Shown: piece by piece, positions 8,491-16,244 of the stretch
Layout of the letters: every line of letters begins with the position of its first letter
How positions within the stretch are numbered: position 1 is the stretch's first letter
Assembly (NCBI GenBank): GCA_000687675.1
Contig: JHWS01000002.1
Coordinates: forward strand, 1 to 64,000
Direction: 5' to 3'
DNA from: Lachnospiraceae bacterium NC2008
GTDB taxonomy: Bacteria > Bacillota > Clostridia > Lachnospirales > Lachnospiraceae
Length of the DNA: 64,000 nucleotides
Notes under the pieces: model-generated
Told to the model about the DNA's origin: nothing
What the model saw: the letters and a program-made list of their open reading frames with translations, nothing else
Databases searched by the model: none
Translations under genes and position numbers: made by a program

Positions 8491-9033
8491 ATGATGACGA
8501 AAAGAATTATAGCAACACTGGTGGTCTTCTTTTTGTTGTTAACTGGGTGTAAGGCCAATAATACCGGTGATTTTCAAGAAGTTGATGTATCGCAGACACA
8601 GTCCGTTGTTGAAACAAATACAAATGAATCAAAGGAGCAGACTGAGATGAAAATGGCGTATGAAAGCACACTGGCTGATAATCAGATTCGTGTAACAGTA
8701 GGGAGCAGTTCTTTTATTGTGAATCTGGAAGATAATGAAACTGCCAAAGCTTTAAGAGAAATGCTTGCGGATGAGGTTTTGACTATTTCAGCATCAAATT
8801 ACGGAGGTTTTGAGAAGGTCTGTCAGTTGGGAAAAACTCTACCACGAAACGACAAGCAGATTACAACTGAGGCTGGTGATGTAATGTTATACAGTGGAAA
8901 TCAGATTGTATTCTTTTATGGCACTAATTCATGGTCATATACTAAAATAGGTAAAGTGGAAGCATCGAGTATCGAAGAACTTGAAAGTGTGTTAAGTGGA
9001 TCAGAGACAGAAGTCATATTAAGTATAAAATAA
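8491..9033 (+). CDS. Lipoprotein with cyclophilin-like domain
   Basis: This 180-aa exported lipoprotein has a signal peptide ending in a lipobox (LLLTGC, Cys20), a Thr/Gln/Ser linker to about residue 60, and a C-terminal domain of about 115 aa matching the bacterial cyclophilin-like family: IRVTVGSSSFIVNLEDN, then SASNYGGFEKVC, then a GDVMLYSGNQIVFFYG core. These domains are unrelated in activity to true peptidyl-prolyl isomerases as far as is known, and their substrate is undefined. In related loci the domain accompanies flavodoxins; none is present here. It follows the hydrolase by 24 bp and may be its operon partner. Confidence 0.82.
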   Translation: MMTKRIIATLVVFFLLLTGCKANNTGDFQEVDVSQTQSVVETNTNESKEQTEMKMAYESTLADNQIRVTVGSSSFIVNLEDNETAKALREMLADEVLTISASNYGGFEKVCQLGKTLPRNDKQITTEAGDVMLYSGNQIVFFYGTNSWSYTKIGKVEASSIEELESVLSGSETEVILSIK

Positions 9034-9038
9034 AGAAC

Positions 9039-9062
9039 AGGAGGCACTTTGGTGCCTCCTGC
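9039..9062. terminator. Bidirectional terminator between convergent genes
   Basis: AGGAGGCAC and GTGCCTCCT form a 9-bp stem around a short loop. It serves the lipoprotein and the convergent MerR gene. Confidence 0.75.
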
Positions 9063-9066
9063 CAGG

Positions 9067-9792
9067 TTACTTTACATATTCTGCAATGGCACGGCTGACA
9101 AACTCGGCAGTACCGTTTCCACCGGCATTATCGATGTTTGTTTTGAATTCGCCTTCTGCGGCGTACATCTTACCAAGACCTGCAAGAATTTCTTTAGTGC
9201 ATTCATAGAAGTTCTGTGTGATGTAGTTCTGGATATCTTTCACCATAGCTTGAGCTTCGGCAGATTTAGGGTCAGAATCCTTAAGCTTGCCACATTTCTC
9301 AAATAAGTTCATGAAATTGCTCCAAAGCATTTTCTCATCCTCCTTAGAGCGTGAAGCTGATTTCTGTTCATATTCTGAAAATGCCTTGCTGTCACCCCAT
9401 TGCTCTTTAGCTTTTCTTGTGTATTCCTCTAACTTACTAGTATCAAATGCTGTAAAATCCATATTATTATTTCCTCCGTTTTGTATTCCACGGGCGAAAT
9501 CTATAAGGCTTTCTAGATGCTCTTTTTTCATTGTAAGAAGTTCAATCTGTTGCTCCAAGGCCTTCTTCTTATCAAAATCAGGCCGCGTAACTATTTCCTT
9601 AATTTCTTTTAACGGGAATTCCAGCTCTCTGAATAATAAAATCTGTTGCAAACGTTCCAATGCTGCATCGTCATACAGTCGATACCCTGATTCAGTGTAC
9701 TCTGCCGGCTTTAGTAGTCCAATTGAATCATAGTATTGCAGTGTGCGTATACTCACGCCTGCTAATTTGCTTACTTCATTTACTGTCATCAT
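9067..9792 (-). CDS. MerR-family regulator with TipAS ligand-binding domain
   Basis: The 241-aa protein has a MerR winged helix-turn-helix at residues 3-70 (VSKLAGVSIRTLQYYDSIGLL and the RLYDD wing), a dimerising coiled coil at about 75-105, and a TipAS-type domain from about 130 to the end. TipAS members bind thiopeptides or other small molecules and activate efflux or stress genes. No transporter is adjacent, so the obvious target is its own promoter, which carries a dyad at 9828-9846. The ATG has GGAGGGAAAGG upstream; a second ATG overlaps directly. Confidence 0.92.
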   Translation of the reverse strand: MMTVNEVSKLAGVSIRTLQYYDSIGLLKPAEYTESGYRLYDDAALERLQQILLFRELEFPLKEIKEIVTRPDFDKKKALEQQIELLTMKKEHLESLIDFARGIQNGGNNNMDFTAFDTSKLEEYTRKAKEQWGDSKAFSEYEQKSASRSKEDEKMLWSNFMNLFEKCGKLKDSDPKSAEAQAMVKDIQNYITQNFYECTKEILAGLGKMYAAEGEFKTNIDNAGGNGTAEFVSRAIAEYVK

Positions 9793-9811
9793 TGCCTTTC
9801 CCTCCGTGGTA

Positions 9812-9846
9812 ATTATACAATAAACTATGACGTAACGTTAGGGTCA
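9812..9846 (-). promoter_or_regulatory. MerR promoter with likely operator dyad
   Basis: Read on the minus strand, TTGACC is followed by the palindromic core TAACGTTA flanked by TGAC and GTCA arms (9828-9846), and TATAAT lies at 9812-9817. MerR regulators bind such dyads in over-long promoter spacers, which fits autoregulation. The exact -35 is uncertain. Confidence 0.6.
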
Positions 9847-9869
9847 ACAGTTATTTTGAAATATTTTAT

Positions 9870-10223
9870 TTATGCGTGTTTTGCAAGGATAGTAGCACAG
9901 TACTGGTTCATACTCACACCTTGCTCTTTAGCATGTAATACAAGTAGTCTATGAAGTGATTTTGGAATACGAAGTTTAAACTGACCCGAATACTTTTTTA
10001 AAGACTCAGGCTCTGGAATGTCATCACCATTGTCAAGTGCAACAGTCAGCCAACTCTTCTTAGCATCTTCAGCAAAAGCAATTACCTCCTCGATTTTTTT
10101 GCCACATGTAATACATCCAGGAAGTTCAGGATATTCGGCTGCATAGCCACCTTCTTCTAAATCAGGAATAATGCTTAATTTGTATGGAAGACTAAGATAG
10201 TAATCTAAATTTTTATTTTTCAT
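9870..10223 (-). CDS. hicB: HicB-family antitoxin, no HicA partner
   Basis: The 117-aa protein has the HicB partial RNase H-like fold (YKLSIIPDLEEGGYAAEYPELPGCITCG, residues 13-40) and a C-terminal ribbon-helix-helix-like DNA-binding segment (FKLRIPKSLHRLLVLHAKEQGVSMNQYCATIL). HicB normally neutralises the HicA mRNA endonuclease encoded next to it. No HicA-like reading frame lies on either side, so it is an orphan or HicB-like regulator. GGAGG is well placed before the ATG. An operator-like palindrome overlaps its promoter, in keeping with autorepression. Confidence 0.88.
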   Translation of the reverse strand: MKNKNLDYYLSLPYKLSIIPDLEEGGYAAEYPELPGCITCGKKIEEVIAFAEDAKKSWLTVALDNGDDIPEPESLKKYSGQFKLRIPKSLHRLLVLHAKEQGVSMNQYCATILAKHA

Positions 10224-10261
10224 TCTTCAATACCTCCGATATGACATCCTTAACAAATATT

Positions 10262-10289
10262 ATATCATACGCCACCATATATGGTGTCA
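10262..10289 (-). promoter_or_regulatory. hicB promoter with palindromic operator
   Basis: On the minus strand TTGACA (10284-10289) is the -35. The perfect palindrome CACCATATATGGTG (10273-10286) overlaps it, and TGATAT or TATAAT lies 17-20 bases downstream. The palindrome is a good candidate binding site for HicB. Confidence 0.65.
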
Positions 10290-10472
10290 ACAATATAAGA
10301 GAATATCGAATTGGTGAGGTGCAAAAATTTCACCTCACAAAAATTTTATTGCCCTCCACCCTCAAATATGATATAAAAATCTAGAAAGCGAATATCAATT
10401 TCTAAGAATTCTAATCATTCTATTAATTCTAAAACTTCTGCTTTCAATTCAACCAACAAAAAATTAAAACCA

Positions 10473-10499
10473 GCAGAAGGCCTATTCATGTCCTTCTGC
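10473..10499 (+). promoter_or_regulatory. Hairpin in leader of Rpn-family gene
   Basis: GCAGAAGG and CCTTCTGC form an 8-bp stem ending just before the AGGAGG ribosome site of the gene at 10520. There is no T-run, so it may affect translation or RNA stability. The rest of 10290-10470 is AT-rich and shows only simple repetitive ATTCTAA-like runs. Confidence 0.45.
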
Positions 10500-10519
10500 A
10501 GAACAGGAGGAACAATAAC

Positions 10520-11455
10520 ATGAAAAGAAGAAACAATAAAAGGAATCATTCTAGGAAGATTACTGCCCAAAAGAAAAATGGCACAAAAGTAGCCATGGAC
10601 GACAAGTATAAAGACCGTGTATTTAGAATGCTTTTCAATAATAAGAAAAATCTTCTAAGTTTGTATAATGCATTCAATGGTACTGATTACAAAAATGAGA
10701 ATGAAATTGAGATTAATACACTAGAAAATGCCATTTATCTTAGTAAGAAAAATGATGTGTCATTTATATTTAGGTTTTCTTTAAATATCTTCGAGCATCA
10801 AAGTACACCAAATCCAAACCTCCCTTTAAGAGACCTATATTATGTGACGGATATGTATAATCGTGATCATGCTGAAGACGATATATACAGTTCAAGAATA
10901 CTTAAAATAAAAGCACCATACTTTATTGTTTTGTATAATGGTACAGAACGTCAAGAAGAAAAGTTTGAATATAAGTTGTCTGATATGTTTGAACAAAAAA
11001 CTGAAAACCCTGCCCTAGAACTTAAGATTATGGTATATAATATTAATAGAGGCATGAATGAAGATATTAAAAATGCCTGCAAAGCTCTTAAAGAATATAT
11101 GATATTGGTTGATGAGATTAGAGATAATCTAAAGGCTAAGATGCATAAAAATGATGCCATCAATAAAGCTATCAACGATTGTATTAATAATAATGTGTTA
11201 AAAGGTTTCCTACTTAGAAACCGGGAGGCTGTTATGCACTCATGTTTATATGAATACGACGAAGAAAAGCATATTAAAAATGAAAAGAATATAAGTTTCG
11301 AAGAGGGAAAAGAAGAAGGCAAATCAGAAGAAAAGCGTGAAAGTGTCCTTCGCATGCTTGAAAAGAATGTTCCACTTAAAAACATTGCCGACTACCTGGA
11401 CGTTTCCATCGACTACATAAAGCAAATCGAAGCGGAGCTCCTCGCCAAAGCATAA
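10520..11455 (+). CDS. Rpn-family PD-(D/E)XK nuclease / putative transposase-like protein
   Basis: This 311-aa protein belongs to the Rpn (recombination-promoting nuclease) group common in Lachnospiraceae. The nuclease core lies at about residues 28-150: DKYKDRVFRMLF at the start, then NDVSFIFRFSLNIFEHQS carrying the acidic residues and the EHQ motif, then APYFIVLYNG. The C-terminal third is helical, followed by a charged stretch rich in Glu and Lys (about 255-275) and a resolvase-like helix-turn-helix tail (MLEKNVPLKNIADYLDVS). Rpn proteins cleave DNA and promote RecA-independent recombination; some act in phage defence with small cognate inhibitors. A paralogue with a different tail lies at 30840-31718. 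AGGAGG supports the start. Confidence 0.85.
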   Translation: MKRRNNKRNHSRKITAQKKNGTKVAMDDKYKDRVFRMLFNNKKNLLSLYNAFNGTDYKNENEIEINTLENAIYLSKKNDVSFIFRFSLNIFEHQSTPNPNLPLRDLYYVTDMYNRDHAEDDIYSSRILKIKAPYFIVLYNGTERQEEKFEYKLSDMFEQKTENPALELKIMVYNINRGMNEDIKNACKALKEYMILVDEIRDNLKAKMHKNDAINKAINDCINNNVLKGFLLRNREAVMHSCLYEYDEEKHIKNEKNISFEEGKEEGKSEEKRESVLRMLEKNVPLKNIADYLDVSIDYIKQIEAELLAKA

Positions 11456-11494
11456 TTATCCAAATCTCAGCGATGCTATGCATCATTATAAAAA

Positions 11495-11578
11495 TACCAT
11501 AATATACCCCATACACCTTTAAGCCCCATATATTGGACACTTAAAGGTGTATTTTTTAATTACAGAAAACCTCTTAAG
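11495..11578 (+). terminator. Terminator cassette, copy 1 (repeated at 12409)
   Basis: ACACCTTTAAG (11513-11523) pairs with CTTAAAGGTGT (11540-11550) around a 16-base loop, followed by a run of T (11552-11557). About 75 bp around it, including the TACCCC repeats before it and the loop itself, recur almost unchanged at 12385-12465. Confidence 0.8.
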
Positions 11579-11609
11579 GTCAAAAAATATTTCACAAATT
11601 GTTGTATAT

Positions 11610-11624
11610 GGGGCCTGCGGCCCC
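11610..11624 (+). promoter_or_regulatory. GC hairpin abutting HIRAN-gene ribosome site
   Basis: GGGGCC-TGC-GGCCCC is a very stable small stem ending seven bases before AAAGGAG. It may modulate translation of the HIRAN gene or be a fragment of a terminator. Confidence 0.5.
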
Positions 11625-11642
11625 GTAGGAAAGGAGCACTCT

Positions 11643-11963
11643 ATGGAAAAGATATATTTCACAGTAACAGGAACATGTTACAGATATGGCACAGAATTTG
11701 CCGAGAAAGGCATGAAGGTGACCCTGCGCAAAGAGCCTGACAACGAGTATGACAAGGAAGCTATAGCTGTATATGTTAAGGGCCTGGGCAAAATCGGCTA
11801 CGTAGCCAATAGCCACAAAACAGTCATTGGCGATTCATATAGCGCCGGCAGAATCTATGACAAAATAGGAGAGCATGCTAAAGGCAAAGTCAAAATCATC
11901 TTGCCAAATGCCCTCATATGCACCCTTAAATCAGATCAAAAAGATCACTTCACCGAAAATTAA
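11643..11963 (+). CDS. HIRAN-domain protein, stand-alone
   Basis: The 106-aa product is essentially one HIRAN domain: FTVTGTCYRYG, then KGMKVTLRKEPDNEYDKEAIAVYV, then GKIGYVANS. HIRAN domains bind the 3' ends of single-stranded DNA or damaged replication structures. In eukaryotic HLTF they assist fork reversal, while in bacteria many are single-domain proteins of unknown role. The start is ATG 11643 behind AAAGGAG; the frame is open upstream but lacks a ribosome site there. The gene sits between two copies of the same terminator cassette, with the small gene at 12076, suggesting that this pair moved or duplicated as a unit. Confidence 0.85.
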   Translation: MEKIYFTVTGTCYRYGTEFAEKGMKVTLRKEPDNEYDKEAIAVYVKGLGKIGYVANSHKTVIGDSYSAGRIYDKIGEHAKGKVKIILPNALICTLKSDQKDHFTEN

Positions 11964-12008
11964 TTTATTGTTATCCGCACCTAAAAATGATACTATATAA
12001 ACAGGATT

Positions 12009-12051
12009 GGACTCGACCCATTGTTGTAAACGAAGGGCCCAGAGTCCTTTT
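12009..12051 (+). terminator. Likely terminator of HIRAN gene
   Basis: GGACTCGACCC pairs imperfectly with GGGCCCAGAGTCC, followed by TTTTC. Confidence 0.55.
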
Positions 12052-12075
12052 CTTATATAGAGGAGGTGTTTATTT

Positions 12076-12387
12076 ATGACAATTCCAAATGAAGAACTTT
12101 GTCTTAATATCTTAGATAAATTCTGTAAAGAGAATTTTGAACAAGATGAATATAGCCTCTATGGTCAAAAAGAAAGTGCTGTCTGTATTGAAAGAACGGA
12201 CGATGGTTGGCTTGTCTACGAGAGCGAAAAAAATTCTCGCAACAATCTATTTATGTTTGACAATATTATTGAAGCAGGTCTGGACTTCCTCAAAAGAATG
12301 TGTAGCGCTGAAGATTATAAAAATATAAAACACGCATTCTTTGACAGGTTAGTAGAAAAACCACTGCATAAGATAAACATACCATAA
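12076..12387 (+). CDS. Small acidic protein, possible Imm59-like immunity protein
   Basis: The 103-aa protein is soluble and acidic. The segment SLYGQKESAVCIERTDDGWL followed by a helix-rich C-terminus resembles Imm59-type polymorphic-toxin immunity proteins, but this is a judgement from memory of the family and needs a profile search. Its ribosome site AGGAGG is good. No toxin gene accompanies it, so if it is an immunity protein it is an orphan. It ends 20 bases before the second copy of the repeated terminator cassette. Confidence 0.6.
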   Translation: MTIPNEELCLNILDKFCKENFEQDEYSLYGQKESAVCIERTDDGWLVYESEKNSRNNLFMFDNIIEAGLDFLKRMCSAEDYKNIKHAFFDRLVEKPLHKINIP

Positions 12388-12467
12388 CATACCCCATACA
12401 TACCCCATACACCTTTAAGCCCCATATATTGGACACTTAAAGGTGTATTTTTTATTACAGAAACCCG
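12385..12467 (+). terminator. Terminator cassette, copy 2
   Basis: This is the same stem as at 11513 (here 12409-12419 with 12436-12446), with the same 16-base loop and T-run. The upstream TACCCCATACA motif is duplicated within this copy. Confidence 0.8.
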
Positions 12468-12490
12468 AAAACCCCAAAAAGGACATGACA

Positions 12491-12607
12491 ATGAAGAGAT
12501 TATTATATTTCATCCACTTCAAAAAGCGAAAAATCAAGAAGAACTGCAGCTCATGCTGCTTAATATGCAGGCATTACTGGTGGTGTATTAAGGACGGTGA
12601 CTTCTAA
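12491..12607 (+). CDS. Cys-rich microprotein, 38 aa
   Basis: This short frame starts with ATG seven bases after AAGGAC. It encodes a basic N-terminal half (FIHFKKRKIKKN) and a Cys/Trp-rich tail (CSSCCLICRHYWWC) with five cysteines, one of the denser Cys patterns in the window. The layout suggests a metal-binding or disulphide mini-protein. I do not recognise a family. It directly follows a strong terminator, so it would need its own promoter, which I cannot identify with confidence. Confidence 0.45.
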   Translation: MKRLLYFIHFKKRKIKKNCSSCCLICRHYWWCIKDGDF

Positions 12608-12707
12608 GCCCCATGCATAAGCATCTCAAACTTAATAAAGATGCAAATGCCTGCCTCCCTACCCACCCAGGTAATCATGCATTGATTGGTTCGAGGTCAA
12701 AAAGGGG

Positions 12708-12790
12708 TCACATGTAAACCTTTTTGAGCGAAAATAGCTCACATGTAAACCTTTTTGAATAAAAATAGCTCACATGTAACCACTTTAAAA
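12708..12790. repeat. 31-bp tandem repeat, about 2.6 copies
   Basis: Units start at 12708, 12739 and 12770 with the core TCACATGTAAACCTTTTTGA. The first two differ at a few bases in the second half and the third is partial. The repeat lies in the non-coding gap between convergent genes. ACATGT in each unit is a small palindrome. Confidence 0.75.
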
Positions 12791-12796
12791 CATTTC

Positions 12797-13447
12797 TTAA
12801 TATGAGAAGTCGTAATAGAACCATGGCTTAGTAACTGAAAAATCGTAGACATACCACTTTGAAGGATATTTTACGAGTTTAAGTTCAACCTCCATATCAT
12901 TAACATTTTGCTTGGAATCAGTGAGATAGATTGTAGCTTTAATTGAGCCTAGTTTATTTATTTTCTTTGAATCAAGGCCATAACCTAAAGAATAAACCAT
13001 AGAAGATATTTCGTCTTTATTTACATGTTCAGGTTCGTAGTCTTGAAGCTCGTAACGGATAGTTCCACCATCATCTATAAAGTCTGCGATATTATCCAGG
13101 GTGAGCTCTAAAGAATAATCATCTTCAATAACTATTCGGCTGCTTGATTCGATAACATCCTTATCTACAGCAATAAATGCATCCATAAACTTGCCTGCTG
13201 TCTTCTCAGGTGAGAATAGGGGAGTACGAATAAAGAATAAAACAACTGCCAATGCTATAAGAATAAAGAAGCCTAAAAATGCCAGAATATCATTCAAGAT
13301 TTTCCTTTCTTTTTTGGTAGGAGTTGGTTCTATGGATTTTATTAGATCCTCGGCTTTATATATTGATTCAATATCGGCGCTGCCACCGCATTTGCCGCAA
13401 TATAGATTTCCTTTAGGGATTTTTTTACCGCATTTGCTACAAATCAT
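12797..13447 (-). CDS. Zinc-ribbon membrane protein
   Basis: The 216-aa protein begins with a double CxxC zinc ribbon (CSKCGKKIPKGNLYCGKCG, residues 3-21), then a charged linker, one transmembrane segment at about residues 54-72, and an extracytoplasmic C-terminal domain of about 140 aa (NTF2- or DUF4878-like in appearance). Proteins of this layout are common in Firmicutes and may sense envelope or zinc status, but none has a firm function. It is transcribed alone, convergent with the small-gene cluster to its left. Confidence 0.75.
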   Translation of the reverse strand: MICSKCGKKIPKGNLYCGKCGGSADIESIYKAEDLIKSIEPTPTKKERKILNDILAFLGFFILIALAVVLFFIRTPLFSPEKTAGKFMDAFIAVDKDVIESSSRIVIEDDYSLELTLDNIADFIDDGGTIRYELQDYEPEHVNKDEISSMVYSLGYGLDSKKINKLGSIKATIYLTDSKQNVNDMEVELKLVKYPSKWYVYDFSVTKPWFYYDFSY

Positions 13448-13608
13448 AGATGTACTTTCTTGTATTTAAAAAATATGTTTTCAAAATTGACAAAATAAAT
13501 TATTACATAGGAACAGTTGTAATTTCAATTATAGATAGACTATATTAAATTATTTTTTGATAATAGAATAAATCTATAAATAATAAAGTGAGAAAGGGAA
13601 AATATAAA

Positions 13609-15972
13609 TTGAAAAAAATTAAGCCAGATGAATATTTTTGCGATGGACCTTTTGAAGTTGCAAGATTTGGCAATTCAGTTATAACTCGAAATAATATGAC
13701 CGAAGAACAGAATAAAAAACTTATTGCTGGTATTGTTAACGAATATGAAGAACAAAAAAACTATATTGATAATCTTATAAATAAAATTATAGATAAACTA
13801 TCAAAGGTAGATGTACTTAAGTTATTTAATTTCATTACATCTATGAATTTTTTAATAAGTGTAAGTCCTACTGTTACTTCTGAATATGAAAGTTCACCTG
13901 AAAGAAATTTTCAATTACGAAGTGTTGAATATTTACAAAGTTTATTAATTGCTTTGGGACATGATAAGAAAAATGAAATAGATGAAGAAAAACAGGAGAT
14001 TTTATATCATGAAATATTAGAACTATGTACTAAGTTATACAGCGAAATCCCAAAATTTTATATGTTTTGGAGTGCAAAACAAGAAATGCAGGGTAATTTA
14101 GACAAAGACGATATATTATATATAATTTACGCGCAATTAATGTCTCAAGTTAGAGGAACACAGTATCAGGTGTTTAGAATACCAATATTAATTAAAATCC
14201 TAACTCCTTTTGAAGAACTTATAAAAGAAATATACGGTATTCCTTTGACAACAATTATTTCGGGTTTAGAAATATTAGAAAAGAATCTTTCATCAGGAAG
14301 ACTTGATGTTTTAAATGAATTTAAAGCTGAAATGGATAAATTAGTTCAATTTGAAGATGAAGTTTATCCTGATGATTTTATTGAAAAGAATCAGAAAATT
14401 GTTGAAAAATTATTAGGGGTTGGACTATTTGATGTCAAAAATACAACAAATTGGCCGGATAGTCTTATTAATGATTTATGTCTTAATCTTGGAAGTGATA
14501 AATCTTTTATGAATCATGATGAGTATCCAGGATGGCCAATTTGGAATTTACCTGTTCAATATAAGCCTTTTATAAATATTGATTCAATTGTTTATTGTTT
14601 TGATTATTATATACTATTTGATAACTTTTATTCTTCTATTCAGAGGGCTGTTAGATCTCATGGTAAAGAATATGAAGCTAGATGGAATAAAATACAGGGA
14701 CATTCAATTGAAAAAATAGTCGGAGATATTTTTGAAGAAATACTACCAGGATGTAGAGTTCATTACTCTAATTTTTATCCTATAGGTAATAAAAAAAGTG
14801 CAGAAAATGATATTTTAATTGAATATAAAGATGTGCTTATTATTGTTGAAGTTAAAGCAGGTAACTTTGTATATACTCCAGCAATGATGGATTATAGTGC
14901 ACATAAAAAATCTTTTTCTGCACTCGTTGAAAAGGCTGAATATCAATGCATTCGTATAAAAGATTATATTAATGATGAATCTGAAAAAGTTAGAAATTTT
15001 TATACAAATGATAAATTAGACGAAAAAGCTTTTTTTATTGATAAAGAGAAATTTAGTCAAATTTATATGTTTGATGTAACGGTATCTGATTTTAATGAAT
15101 TTACCTCTCAAATGGAAAAAATAAAAATTGCAAAAGCCAAAGAGGATATTATTGTGATTTCATTAAATGATTTGTGGGTTTATAAGAATTATTTTGAAGA
15201 TCCTTTAAAGTTCATTCATTTTATAAAGCATAGAACTATTGCAACTGAAACATTAGAAATCGGGACTTCTGATGAATTAGATCATTTAGGAATGTACATT
15301 TTTCATAATGATTATTCAATGCAAGCAAAAGAAATGGGGCTAGGTAAGCAAGTAAATTTCATAGGTTATAGAGATGAACTTGATAAGTATTTTTCTAGTT
15401 TAAATTTAGATATTAATTATGAAAAACCAATACAACAAGTTCCTTTTGCACTTGAAAAAATACTTGATATTGCTAAAGAAAAAACTGTAATTAAAACTCT
15501 ATTTACAAATTTTCTGTTAGATTTATCGTTTGAAAATAGAGAAGTATTTGCAAACACTATAATGAAAGTTGCAGATAGAGAAAAAGAACTGGGACGTATG
15601 TTTCCAGCCGCTTGTTTCGGTGAAAATTGTTATGTATTATTTGTCGAAATTCCCAATATACCTATTTTCCCACAAGATGAAAGAGAAAAATATATTTTAG
15701 CAAATTTGGCAACTAATAAACTTGATAGTTGTTGGTCTATTACAATTTGTTTGGATGATAAAAGTGAAATTAAAGATATTTATTATAAAGTCTATTGTCA
15801 ATCAGATATTCTAGAGAAAAACAGAAAAGAATTGATGAAATACGGAAAAGAAATTTGCCAAAAAAGGACAGAACAATTTTTAGTTAATAATAATAAAAAG
15901 AAAATATATCCAAATGAACCATGTATTTGTGGAAGTGGGAAAAAATATAAATTTTGTTGTGGAAAAAATTAG
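13609..15972 (+). CDS. Large PD-(D/E)XK (NERD-like) nuclease-type protein with C-terminal SEC-C motif
   Basis: The 787-aa product has a long helical N-terminal half, then a restriction-like core near residues 360-440. A conserved GHSIEKIVGDIFEE helix is followed by ENDILIEYKDVLIIVEVKAG, the typical D...EVK metal-binding pattern. The far C-terminus is a SEC-C zinc motif (PCICGSGKKYKFCCG), which commonly tethers proteins to nucleic acid or translocase partners. The likely start is TTG 13609 after AGAAAGGG; a GTG at 13588 lacks a ribosome site. The gene is very AT-rich and sits beside restriction-modification genes, which suggests defence, but its substrate is unknown. Confidence 0.75.
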   Translation: MKKIKPDEYFCDGPFEVARFGNSVITRNNMTEEQNKKLIAGIVNEYEEQKNYIDNLINKIIDKLSKVDVLKLFNFITSMNFLISVSPTVTSEYESSPERNFQLRSVEYLQSLLIALGHDKKNEIDEEKQEILYHEILELCTKLYSEIPKFYMFWSAKQEMQGNLDKDDILYIIYAQLMSQVRGTQYQVFRIPILIKILTPFEELIKEIYGIPLTTIISGLEILEKNLSSGRLDVLNEFKAEMDKLVQFEDEVYPDDFIEKNQKIVEKLLGVGLFDVKNTTNWPDSLINDLCLNLGSDKSFMNHDEYPGWPIWNLPVQYKPFINIDSIVYCFDYYILFDNFYSSIQRAVRSHGKEYEARWNKIQGHSIEKIVGDIFEEILPGCRVHYSNFYPIGNKKSAENDILIEYKDVLIIVEVKAGNFVYTPAMMDYSAHKKSFSALVEKAEYQCIRIKDYINDESEKVRNFYTNDKLDEKAFFIDKEKFSQIYMFDVTVSDFNEFTSQMEKIKIAKAKEDIIVISLNDLWVYKNYFEDPLKFIHFIKHRTIATETLEIGTSDELDHLGMYIFHNDYSMQAKEMGLGKQVNFIGYRDELDKYFSSLNLDINYEKPIQQVPFALEKILDIAKEKTVIKTLFTNFLLDLSFENREVFANTIMKVADREKELGRMFPAACFGENCYVLFVEIPNIPIFPQDEREKYILANLATNKLDSCWSITICLDDKSEIKDIYYKVYCQSDILEKNRKELMKYGKEICQKRTEQFLVNNNKKKIYPNEPCICGSGKKYKFCCGKN

Positions 15973-16244
15973 AATTTTTATTTCTTAGAAAAGTTATAAC
16001 TTAGGATTAATGCTATCATACTATGTTTATCTAAGTATATTGCTTATATGACCTCTATAATATAATTGACTACATGGTATTAATATGTTCGTCTGTGAAA
16101 AGCTGGTAGGGTTAAATTGACTGGTAGTCATAGCAACGATAAGATTGAACTTGCTATGTCCCGATGGGGTCGAGTCCCTGCCTGGCCAAGGGTATAAATT
16201 ATTATGCATTTGGTCAGGTATGGAATTGAACTATTATTAATGGA
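15973..16244. other. Non-coding gap without an assigned gene
   Basis: This stretch holds no open frame with a ribosome site. At about 16095-16190 it has a tRNA-like patch (a D-arm-like GACTGGTAGTC, a 7-bp stem ATAGCAA/TTGCTAT and a T-loop-like GGTCGAGTCCC), but no acceptor stem closes it. A small hairpin pairs CCTGGCCAA near 16178 with TTGGTCAGG near 16209. Confidence 0.4.

Noticed and set aside
12708-12790. CRISPR array
   Set aside because: Repeats are directly adjacent with no spacers, and no cas gene is present.
16095-16190. Possible tRNA gene
   Set aside because: A D-arm-like and a T-loop-like stretch exist, but no closing acceptor stem and an oversized anticodon-type loop, so it is at best a chance resemblance or a decayed tRNA.
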